The position numbers and the translations under genes were made by a program. The notes below the pieces were generated by a model, which was not told where the DNA came from, ran no database searches, and saw only the letters and a program-made list of their open reading frames with translations. This document shows, one piece after another, positions 40,297-51,098 of a stretch of DNA of 64,000 nucleotides; the first letter of the stretch is position 1; each line of letters opens with the position of its first letter. Source of the stretch: Selaginella moellendorffii (Eukaryota; Streptophyta; Lycopodiopsida; Selaginellales; Selaginellaceae); contig NW_003314262.1 in assembly GCF_000143415.4 (NCBI RefSeq), positions 1,754,317 through 1,818,316 of the forward strand, read 5' to 3'.

Positions 40297-41867
40297 TGTG
40301 AGACACAAAATCCCTAGGCCCCAAAGTGGAGCCGGAAAGGGTGCCACGTGGTAGTGGCCGAAGTGAAAGCCAAACGAGCATAACACGTTTGGACTAAAAG
40401 CTCTGACTTGGAAGGTCGAGAGCGGGAGTGGAACTCCCAACAAAGTGCTCGAGGAGCAAGCACGAGGCAACCAATAAGCAAGGCTCCAAAAAGGGACCCA
40501 AAAAGGACCAACACATAACACGTGGAAGTGTCCGAGATGGAGTCCGAGATGGACCCAAAGTGGAGTCCGATATGGAGTCTGATATGGAGTCTGAGATGGA
40601 GTCCGAGATGGACCCGAGATGGAGTCCGAGATGGACCCGAGATGGAGTCCGAGATGGAGTCCGAGATGGACCCAAGATGGAGTCTGAGATGGAGTCCGAG
40701 ATTGAACCGAGACCGAGACCGAGATGGAGTCCTAGTCCGAAATCGGGACTGAGACCGAGACCGAGACCGAGTCCGAGTCCGAGTTCGAGCCCGAGTCCGA
40801 GTTCGAGCCCGAGTCTGAGTTCGAGCCTGAGTCCGAGTCCGAATACTAATACAGGCAGTTGGGTGAAAGCCCAAAGTGATCGCCCCCCAGGGGGGGGGGG
40901 CTGCGGGGGGTTCCAAAAGTATAGTAGGGAGAGTGTGGTAGGGGTTGGAGCCCAATGGAGCCAGTTTGGCTAGAAAAGGCCAGTTTGGCCCAGGAAGGCC
41001 AGACCCAGTGTTGGGTGATGAGCTGACCACTGGAAAGTCCAAGACTAGAGTGAACACGGACCGACAAGCAGGGTAGCTTGGTGAAGTGTTCAAGAGCCGG
41101 CTCTAGTTCCCCCGGGAGATCGACTAGCCGATGCTCCCAGTCCAAGTGTGGGTGGCACTACCTACTTGGATACCAGGCGTGGCTCAATGGAACCTCGCTC
41201 TAAGCCCATGGCTAGAGCACCCAATAGCAGAAGGCGGGGAGAGTACCCAGGTGGCTCGCGTAAGGCCACGGTGTTTCGAAATGTTGTCCCAAAGGCCAGA
41301 CTGTGGAAAGGAAGAGGAGCAGTCCTCTGGGGTAGTGACCAAGGACACAGTCGTGTGGTGAGGAAGTCCCGGAGGGCCGTGGGACTTAGTGGTCGGGCCT
41401 GTGGGTCTCAATCCAGTGGCAGTGTTGGCAAACACGGCCAGGGGCAAAAAGGGAATTAGTAGGGACTGACAGAGGGATATTGGGGAAGGCTATTCCCCTT
41501 GTCGGTGGGCATCCTAAGGATGCTAAGGAGTGGATCTGAGATGACCACTTACGGATGGTTTGCCTAGTCTTGGAGAGCCAAGACTGTGATACAAGTGGTA
41601 TTGGACTACCAATGTGGCAAAGGTGATTGGGCATGGCCTTAGCGTAATAGGCTGCCATGGCTGTGGTACTTTTGAGTGTCGGTCATGGGATCGGACACGT
41701 GGAGCACTTGGACCAAGTGCAAATGTTGAGAGGCATGGATGCCATTCTCGGGGCTAGGAAGTCCCAAGTCCTGAAATGGACTTATGGAGGTTGTGATTGA
41801 GACTCCTCCAAGTGGTCGGAGGTGTGGTTAAGTGACTAAAGTAGAATGGAAAATTTAGTCACTTACA
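40297..41867 (+). mobile_element. Family A LTR, complete, followed by PBS
   Basis: 1571 bp from TGTGAGACAC to CACTTACA. Minisatellite at 40530-40838, G-run module at about 40857-40930. TGGTATCCGAGC at 41871-41882 is a one-mismatch match to the plant initiator tRNA-Met PBS. It serves as 3' LTR of the preceding internal domain and 5' LTR of the next. Confidence 0.9.
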
Positions 41868-44800
41868 ATTTGGTATCCGAGCTGTTCCTTAGTCCGACTC
41901 TTATTGGTGCTCAAGTATATCACCATTGATATTGGCATTGGAAGGTCCTAGGAGTGGGCTTATCCTTGAGGAGTAGCATGCCGAGAGGACATGGCTCTCC
42001 ACTCAAGTTCATGCGTGACTTGGGCGCGATGTGGTGGATAGAAAAGGGGCCAGTAAGGGAACGACTTTGGGATCTTCGGAACAGTATATGGTTTTCCTCA
42101 GAGAGTTGAGGATGTGATCCAGATGAGCGTTTGGCTCAATAAATGGCCAATGTAGTTGTGGTAAACAACTAAAGTTGGGATCACAGGAAAGATAAAGACT
42201 CCAAAGCAATAAGGGAGTCACAAGATTATCCTCATATAGTTGAGGTTGGTGCTCATGAATGTGAGACCAGAAGTAATGACTGTGGGAGGTCAAATACGGA
42301 AGAGGACTCAAGTCCTTGAAATGGTAGCCGGGGCTACCTTTAATAAATGCTGGAACAACCCAAGGAGTTGGGGGGTGTACTTAGAGATGAGTTGGTATTC
42401 TCATCACATGGACAAGTAGTCCTAAGGGGCAGAGGTTGCCCCAGAGAACAAAAACAAGTGTCAGAGTAACACTTGTGAAAATAGTCCTTCTGAGTAGGAC
42501 AGGAATGTAGGAAATGTATTCCAGTGAGCTAGTGCCTCACAAGTGGGACCTTACAGGTCTGTGGATTAACCAAGTCCAAAACTACTGGATGACTCAAGTA
42601 GAGTTAGGGAATGGTCCTAAAAGGACTAATGGAAGCATTTGGACTGAGGTGTGTTGTACCCCACGAAGGATGGGGGGGATCATAGGATCCAAGGATGAGA
42701 ACAAAGGGTATCTCATCGATGGCAAAATGTGCCATGCTAAAGTCGTGAGAAAGGTGTTCCCAAAAAAGAAAAAACTTTGACACAAAGTTGTGTATGACCT
42801 CTATGGTGCAGTGCTAACAGATGGTTGGCATGAGAAGAGCAGTATTGGTCTTGGCAAAGACTTAGACACAAAGAAGAAGTGTCATAAAGGTAGGCTCATG
42901 AAGCCGATGGTGTGGAGACACCAAATGTGCCAAGGTGTGATACCTTGAGGCTATGTTGGTGGGTTCATGAGAACCCCTTGCCATAGGAATCCCAATGGAA
43001 ATGGGAATGGCATATCCTAAGTGGCAGAGCATGCAGTTGGAGTGTGGTGACCTAGATAATGATGGAGGTGTGGAAGCACCAGCAATGAGTTGTAGGACTT
43101 GACAACTATGAGGCAACTAAGCAAGAGGTGCAAAATAATTGGTTAAACGGGTAGAAGGTAACTACCCAAGCCTTCTTAATGGCATAGGGAAGTTGGATGT
43201 ACCTTTATGAGGGATAAGTTGCTTATGTTGCGATATAGTAAGTCAATGTCATAAAAGGAAATACTCATTGTCAAGGAAGCCATCATTGGGACACTCGAAC
43301 ACTCTAAAACACTAGGAGGTGGTGTTTGATGTCGCGAGGGTAATAAATAAAGCCCAAGGGACTAAGTCCCTAGCGAATGATGGATAGACGGTGCTATCCA
43401 AATGTCCAAAGGTGGCAGAGACAGGAGAAGACTGTCTACTCGAATTGGACAAAGCCAAAAATGGAATTTTGGCAAGGCTAGTGATGGGCATGTAAAGGCC
43501 CGTAAGCAACAACGTAATCTCGTTGTGTGGGATTATAGGGTGAGCATACCTGGATTGAGGAACCACTCCCTAGGCTATCGGGTAGGTTCACCCCTAAGAA
43601 TACTTGCTAAGGCATGATAGAAAGTGCAAAGCTATCCTCTTGGTCTGGAGGAGAATGACCGAAGGAAAGGTGTGAAGCCAAAAACAAGAAGTAAGGGGAT
43701 AGAACTGAACCATAGGAATCGAAAGGCATAACCAAGGTTGGTTATGCCAGCTGGGAGTGGAGAATCAAGTGGGGGCCTGAGGGTGTTGCCCCTAGCAATC
43801 GTGATGCCATGGAGAGTCTAAAATATGGAATTGTCCATGTTAGACTATATGGTAATTGGAAAGCTTGCAAAAATGGAGGCTTTAGCAAGCTAAGGGACAA
43901 AGTTCCTTCAAGGTTCTCAAAAATGATTCTAGGTAGCTTAGTACCTAGAAAGGCCAAGCGTAAATGGTTCAAGGAATGCGTGAAATCAGAGTGGCGCAAC
44001 AGAAGCGTGGTCTTGAAGCTTGCCATGAGGCAAGGCTATCAAGGTTAGGGAAGAAGTTCCCGAGTGTTCAAAGAGAGGGCTTTGAACGAAAGTCGATGAC
44101 AAAGGGCTTTCACGCTTGTGCAGGAACCATGTTACAGTGGTCGGAGGGCTTGCCAAAGCGAGATTGGCAAGTCAGGGGAACAAATACCCTAGTTGAAGGT
44201 GATAACTTCAAAAAGGGTTGGCCATGGGGCCAAGCATGGAGGAGTCCATGCATGATCACAGACTTGTCAAGTGAGAGGACTTGGCAGTGTGGAGGAACTA
44301 GGTTCCTAAGTTGTGATGTATGGCGCGCTTTGAGTATAAGTTGGTGCACTGGCGTGGGGAGTCATGCTAGGCATCCTGGGTGATGCCGTCCGTAGATGCA
44401 TATACGGAGGTGGGGTTCGAGTCCCGACCCTCTAGTGCTTGGGTTCGAGTCCCAACTCACTAGGGCGTGGTGATGGTTTGGAATATGAGGACACTCATTT
44501 TTCGATGGTCATGGACTCTCAATGTGGAGACTGGCTTGGGCACACCGCCAAGCGAGGGATGCCTCAGAGTCGTGATGCACGGTTAGATTGCTTAGTGTGG
44601 CTCAGCATATCTAACTTAAACACTTTGGTGCAAGTGGCACCAAGGACGTGGTGAATGAGATGGGGACACCCAGTCTCAGTTGCTACGGACCCTTGGCCGG
44701 AAGGGCTGGCTTGGGCGCACCGCCAAGTGTGGGGGATGCCCCCGGGGTCGTAGTTAACAAGTTAAAGGTCTGGAAGACCTAATACCTATTGGCAAACCTA

Positions 44801-45971
44801 TTAAGGTGCCGAGGTGAGATCACTAGGTGATCTTGTGGCTAAATAAGGACAAAGTCCTTGTTTGGGCTAGGGAATAAGGTTCCTAGTTCAAAGTGTTGAT
44901 TTGAACTATTGATGATGGTGTGGCTTAGTCAAAGTGACCAAGTGGGAAAAGCACCTTAGGGAAATGAGCTATGTCATTGCGATGGCATAGTGTGTCCAAG
45001 GAAAGTAGTCTCTAAAGAGACCTAGGGGAGGGTCACAAAGTTGGGCTGTGGATAGAGCTCACAGCAAAAGATGCTAAAGAAACTTACTAGGGGTGAACAC
45101 CCTAGTCTTGGCAAAGCAGAGCCTTTGCTATGGAATCAAAAGAATACCTCAAGGAGGGGGGTAAAGATTCGGTGTTGCTTGGTGCAACAATCAACGGGTA
45201 GGAGCAAAAGATGAGTGGCCAAGATAGGGCCGTGGAATCCCTTCGAAGGAATCCAAGTGGCAAAGTTAGGCGAGGAACACTAATATGTTGGACGCTAACA
45301 AATTGCGGGAAAGGAAGTGTGTTTCCAAAGATGGATTCCGAATTGCTCCGATTTGGCGAAAGGGGAAGCTCCAAGGGAGGGAGCGGTAAGGTAGCCAAAT
45401 GATAGGGCCATGAACAACCCTAGCACAAAGTATGATAACTGGAACTTAGTGCCCCAGGGTGGCACGAAATAGAAGAGAGGATGATGGTGCCCTCGAGTAG
45501 AGAACTTCCTAGGATGGGAAGTGGAGTTGCACAAAAGGTGCAAGGCAAAGTGTCGGAGACATCTAGGAAATTGACTCCAAGAAGTCAAAATTCAAAGTTC
45601 CAAAGTGCAAAGGTTATATTGATGGGAACTAAGACCACTCGAGAATGAGTAGTGGGAATTGAGTTAGAGAAGATGTCTCTAACAGGTTTAGTGAGAACTG
45701 AATCAATAAAAGGGAGCAAACCACCCCAGGTGGTCGAATAAGTCTCTATGTTGGAAAGACTATGCTCCTTAGAGGATGGGCAAGGCATAGTGAGCCTTTG
45801 GTGTCAAACCATTGACGAATATGGAGAAGGCATCGTGAGCCTTCAATGTCAAACTATTAACAAGTATTGGGTAGGTGCCAAGGATGGAAATGGTAACACA
45901 TGCGGGTGCTACTTTGTAAAATAGTTTATCGTTCGATGAGGACATCGAACTTCGTCTATGGGTGGTGGAGT
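41868..45971 (+). mobile_element. Family A internal domain 2, non-coding
   Basis: 4.1 kb between two LTRs, starting with the PBS. It is collinear with internal domain 1 but has some segments deleted from that copy (for example 42.66-43.40 kb). No gag-pol motif. It includes the unoccupied sites of the large transposon (43226-43229) and of the Cassandra TRIM (45039-45043). Confidence 0.8.
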
Positions 45972-47684
45972 TGTGAGACACAAAATCCCTAGGTCCCAAA
46001 GTGGAGCCGGAAAGGGTGTCACGTGGTAGTGGCCGAAGTGAAAGCCAAACAAACATAACACGTTTGGACTAAAAGCTCCGACTTGGAAGGTCGAGAGCGG
46101 GAGTGGAACTCCCAACAAAGTGCTCGAGGAGCAAGCACGAGGCAACCAATAAGCAAGGCTCCAAAAAGGGACCCAAAAAGGACCAACACATGACACGTGG
46201 AAGTGTCCGAGATGGACCGAAAGTGGAGTCCGATATGGAGTCCGAGATGGAGTCCGAGATGGACCCGAAGTGGAGTCCAATATGGAGTCCGATATGGAGT
46301 CTGAGATGGACCCAAGATGGAGTCCAAGATGGACCCGAAGTGGAGTCCGATATGGAGTCCGATATGGAGTCTGAGATGGAGTCCGAGATGGACCCGAGAT
46401 GGAGTCTGAGATGGACCCGAGATGGAGTCCGAGATAGACCCGAGATGGAGTCCGAGATGGACCCGAGATGGAGTCCGAGATGGACCCGAGATGGAGTCCG
46501 AGATGGAGTCTGAGATGGACCCGAGATGGAGTCCAAGATGGAGTCCGAGATGGAACCAAGACCGAGACCGAGGCCGAGACCGAGACCGAGACCGAGTCCG
46601 AGTCTGAAACTGGGACCGAGACCAAGTCCGAGTCTGAGTTTGAGCCCGAGTCCAAGTCCGAATACTAATACAGGCAGTTGGGTGAAAGCCCAAAGTGATT
46701 GTCCCCCAGGGGGGGGTGGCTGCAGGGGGTTCCAAAAGTATAGTAGGGAGAGTGTGGGGGTTGGAGCCTAGTGGAGCCAGTTTGGCCAGGAAAGGCTAGT
46801 TTGGCCCAAGAAGGCCAGACCCAGTGTTGGGTGATGAGCTGACCACTAGGAAGTCCAAGACTAGAGTGAACACGGACCGACAAGCAGGGTAGCTTGGTGA
46901 AGTGTTCAAGAGCTGGCTCTAGTTCCCCCGGGAGATTGACTGGCCGATGCTCCCAGTCCAAGTGTGGGTGGCACTACCTACTTGGATACCAGGCGTGGCT
47001 CAATGGAACCTCGCTCTAAGCCCATGGCTAGAGCACCCAATAGCAGAAGGCGGGGAGAGTACCCAGGTGGCTCGCGTAAGGCCACGGTGTTCCGAAATGT
47101 TGTCCCAAAGGCCCAGACTGTGGAAAGGAAGAGGAGCAATCCTCTGGGGTAGTGACCAAGGACACAGTTGTGTGGTGAGGAAGTCCCAGAGGACCGTGGG
47201 ACTTAGTGGTCGGGCTTGTGGGTCTTGATCTAGTGGCAGTGTTGGCAAACACGGCCAGGGGGAGAAAAGGACTTAGTGGGGACTGACAGAGGGATATTTA
47301 GGAAGGCTATTCCCCTTGTCGGTGGGCATCCTAAGGATGCTAAGGAGTGGATCTGAGATGACCACTCACGGATGGTTTGCCTAGTCTTGGAGAGCCAAGA
47401 CTGTGATACAAGTGGTATTGGACTACCAGTGTGGCAAAGGTGATTGGGCATGGCCTTAGCGTAACAGGTTGCCATGGCGGTGGTACTTTTGAGTGTCAGT
47501 CATGGGATCGGACACGTGGAGCACTTGGACCAAGTGCAAATGTTGAGTGGCATGGATGCCATTCTCGGGGCTAGCAAGTCCCAAGTCCTGAAATGGACTT
47601 ATGGAGGTTGTGATTGAGACTCCTCCAAGTGGTCAGAGCTGTGGTTAAGTGACTAAAGTAGAATGGAAAATTTAGTCGCTTACA
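45972..47684 (+). mobile_element. Family A LTR, complete
   Basis: 1713 bp from TGTGAGACAC to GCTTACA. The longest copy, because its minisatellite (46203-46655) is expanded. It is followed not by a PBS but by a 273-bp copy of the 3' end of the internal domain (47685-47957). Confidence 0.9.
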
Positions 47685-47957
47685 GTGGGATTGAGTTAGA
47701 GAAGGTGTCTTTAACAAGTTTAGTGAGAACTAAACCAGTAAAAGGAGGGAACCACCACAAGTGGTCCAATCAGTCTCTAAGTTGGAGAGACTATACTCCT
47801 TAGAGGATGGGGAAGGCATGGTGAGCCTTCAATATCAGACCATTGACAAATATTAGCGAGGGGCCAAGGATAGAAACAGTAATACAAGTTGGTATTACTT
47901 TATAAAATAGTTTATCGTTTGATAAGGACATCAAACTTCGTCTATGGGTGGTGGAGT
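47685..47957 (+). mobile_element. Residual 3' end of a family A internal domain
   Basis: Matches 45656-45971, the last part of the internal domain before an LTR, with most of the domain missing. Together with the LTRs at 45972 and 47958 it indicates unequal recombination or a deletion derivative. Confidence 0.8.
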
Positions 47958-49485
47958 TGTGAGACACAAAATCCCTAAGCCCCAAAGTGGAGCCGAAAGG
48001 GTGCCATGTGGTAGTGGCCAAAGCGAAAGCCAAACGAGCGTAACACGTTTGGACTAAAATCTCTAACTTGAAAAGGTTGAGAGTGGGAGTGGAACTCCCA
48101 ATGAAGTGCTCGAGGAACGAGCACGAAGCGAGCAATAAGCAAGGCTCCTAAAAGGACTGACACATGACACATGGAAGTGTCCGAGATGGACCCAAGTTGG
48201 GGTCTGAAGTGGAGTCCGAGATGGACCTGAGTTGGAGTCCGAAGTGGAGTCCGAGAAGGACCCGAGATGGAGTCCGAGATGGACCCAAGATGGACCCTAG
48301 ATGGAGTCCGAGATGGAGTCTGAGATGGACCCGAGATGGAACCGAGATGGAGACCGAGATGGACCCGAGATGGAGTCCGAGATGGAATCGGGACCGAGAC
48401 CGAGTCCGAGTCTGAAACCGGGACCAAGTCCGAGTTTGAGTCTGAGTCCGAGTCCGAATACTAATACAGGCAGTTGGGTGAAAGCCCAAAGCGATCGTCC
48501 CCTAGGGGGTGGGGGGGGGGGGGTGGGGGGGCTGCAGGGGGTTCCAAAAGTATAGTAAGGAGAGTGTGGGGGTTGGAGCCCAGTGGAGACAATTTGGCCA
48601 GGAAGGGCTATTTTGGCCCAGGAAAGGCCATACCCAGTGTTGGGTGATGAGCTAACCACTGGGAAGTCCAAGACTAGAGTGAATACAGACCGACAAGCGG
48701 GGTAGCTTGGTAGCCGGCTCTAGTTCCCCTGGGAGATCGACTGGCCGATGCTTCTAGTCCAAGTGTGGGTGGCACTACCTACTTGGATACCTAGCATGGC
48801 TCAATAGAACCTCACTCTAAGCCCATGGCTAAAGCACCTAAAGGCGAAAGGCAGGGAGAGTACCCATGCGGCTTGCGTAAGGCCACGATGTTCCAAAATG
48901 TTGTCCCAAAGTCCCAAATGGTGAAAGGGAAGAAGAGTCGTCCTCTAGTGCAGTGACCAAGGATACAGTCACATGGTGAGGAAGTCCCAAAGGATAGTGG
49001 GACTTAGAGGTTGGGCTTGCGGGCCTTGATCTAATAGCAGTGTTGGTGAATATGGCCATAGGCAAAAAGGGGCTTGGTGGGGACTGGAAAAGAGTTGTCG
49101 GGGAAGGCTATTCCCCATGTCTGCGGGCATCCTAAGGATGCTAAGGAGTAGATCTGGGATGATCACTCATGGATGGATGGCCTAGTCTTTGAGAGACGAG
49201 ACTATGATGTAGGTGGCATTAGACCACCGGTGTGACCAAAGTGAATGGGTATGGCCTTAGCGTAATGGGCCGATATGCCAGGGGTACCTTGGGGTGTCAG
49301 TCATGGGATCGGACACGTGGAGCATTTGGACCAAGTGCAAAGGTTGAGTGGCATGGATGCCATTCTTGGGGCTAGCATGCCCCAAGTCCTAACTGGGACT
49401 TTTAGGGGTTGTGAATGAGACTCCTCCAAGTGGTCGAAAGTGCAGTTAAGTGACTAAAGAAAAATGGAAATATTAGTCGCTTACA
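47958..49485 (+). mobile_element. Family A LTR, complete
   Basis: 1528 bp from TGTGAGACAC to CGCTTACA, with minisatellite at 48176-48460 and a long G-run at about 48505-48531. It is more similar to the truncated LTR at 35203 than to the two in the middle. After it stands 49490-49620, a reversed LTR fragment. Confidence 0.88.
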
Positions 49486-49620
49486 ACTAGGCCATCTGTT
49501 CATGAGTGACCATCCTAGATCCACTCCTTAGCATCCTTAAGATGCCCGCAGACATGGGGAATAGCCTTCCTCAATATCCCTTTTACAGTCCCTACCAAGT
49601 CCCTTTTTTGACCATGGCCG

Positions 49621-49955
49621 TGTAAGCTACAAAGTTTTCCTTTCCAATTTGCCAACTTACTTTGTCTATCCGACCAACACTGCCTTGGCTTTTGCTAAGT
49701 TCACTCGCCAAGGTTCCCGCCTATTGTACCAGCTCCTACTTGGTTCTATTTGGTTTCAGCTACTCACTGCACAAGCAACGGAGCGTTAGCCATCCATCCA
49801 CAGATTCCCAAATCTCTCCCAATCCCCCTCCCCGGGTTAGACTGGACTTAAGGTTCGGCTACACTCCCCATAGGCACAAGCAGCCAAACACACCAAGCCT
49901 CTAGGTTCCTAACATCCCTTGGTACAACAAGACATATCATATGACCCTCTAAATC
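49621..49955 (-). mobile_element. Truncated family B LTR
   Basis: Starts TGTAAGCTACAAAGTTTTCC like the family B end at 16785 and is collinear for about 330 bp, then breaks into family C sequence. Confidence 0.7.
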
Positions 49956-49969
49956 GCAAATGTCGCAAA

Positions 49970-51098
49970 TGTGACTTTGGGTATCGAAAGTTACCTGTCG
50001 GCTAGTCCTTACGGACACTCTTTCCTTACTGCTACGATGGCAGAAGGTCAGTATTGCTAGACCCATTATTAGTCTCCGCATAAGCTAGTTGAAAAACTGG
50101 TCATCATATATGCACTTAGACCAGAAGGGCACTAAGGAAGGAAATTCTAAGTTGTCATTTGTCAAGTAGACTTGACACGGTGATGAGAAACTCATGATGT
50201 TGACTTGCACTTGCTAATGTTGGGAACCCCCGCGATATTGAGATTGGTCCCTCAATATTCGCTAGATGATAGCTTACCGTGTCTGCCAAACACCCTCGCT
50301 ATCATGCCCTTTGTGTTAGTCTCATTTCGGTCCCAAATGCTATTTATGGAAATTATCCAGATTTGTTCATTTGGCATATCTACGGAATGTAGAGATTGGC
50401 CTGAACACAATGGTGTTCGTCCCGTGTCCAAATTCGCAATCTAACGTCATTCCATATTTAGTAAGTTTCGAGCTTGTCCCAGAGACTAACTCCTAATACT
50501 AAGGGAGGCTTGGGGTGAAAGCCCAAAGCGTGTGTTCTTCAAGAGGGGGGGGCGGGGCTATGGGGGGTTCCAAATGTATAGTAGGGATAGTGGGTAGGTC
50601 AGGCATGGCCAGCCGACCTGAGGCATAGTCTAGCTCCCGCTTGCGTGCCTGTCCTTGTTCTGCGTCCAGCTTGGGTCTAAGCCCAAGCTCCACACCATGC
50701 TAGCTGGTGGAGTACCCATATCCTCACGTTAGGCCACCAGTATGCCGAAATAGCACCAGACTCCGTTTGGCTCCATTTTGCGTGCTAGTCCTGGCATTGG
50801 GATGTTGGTTGCTCTAGGACTGTTCCAAGTTGCTCCGGGCTTTTGTCCCTTTGCTCCTTGGGCTATATGCTCGGGAGTTGCTCTGTGGTCCGGTTTCGTC
50901 ACTCTTGGCTCCATGTTTGGGAGTTTGGCACCGTTCCTTCATTCAGTGGCTCAAGGCCCTGAACCTTGGGTTCCGCACCGTTGTCCTTTGGACACGTGGC
51001 ATGCATCACATGGCATAAAGAGGGTTTAGGTTCCGATTCGTGGTGTTATCCTATGGTAAATCACCATAGGATAAAGGGTCAAAACCATGTGTGGTACA
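49970..51098 (+). mobile_element. Family C LTR followed by PBS
   Basis: Contains GGGTATCGAAAGTTACCTG, the GATAGCTTACCGTGT block, the G-run module (50516-50600), the perfect hairpin 51046-51074, and ends GTGGTACA. TGGTATCAGAGA at 51101-51112 is a good initiator tRNA-Met PBS. The 5' end is approximate. Confidence 0.75.
51046..51074. repeat. Perfect 12-bp hairpin near family C LTR 3' end
   Basis: TTATCCTATGGT, loop AAATC, ACCATAGGATAA; identical to 19172-19200. It lies 24 nt before the LTR end and PBS. Confidence 0.88.

Noticed and set aside
46019-46735. Frames of over 230 codons across the family A LTR
   Set aside because: Conserved between LTR copies only because the DNA is; arrays change length freely and no protein motif is present.
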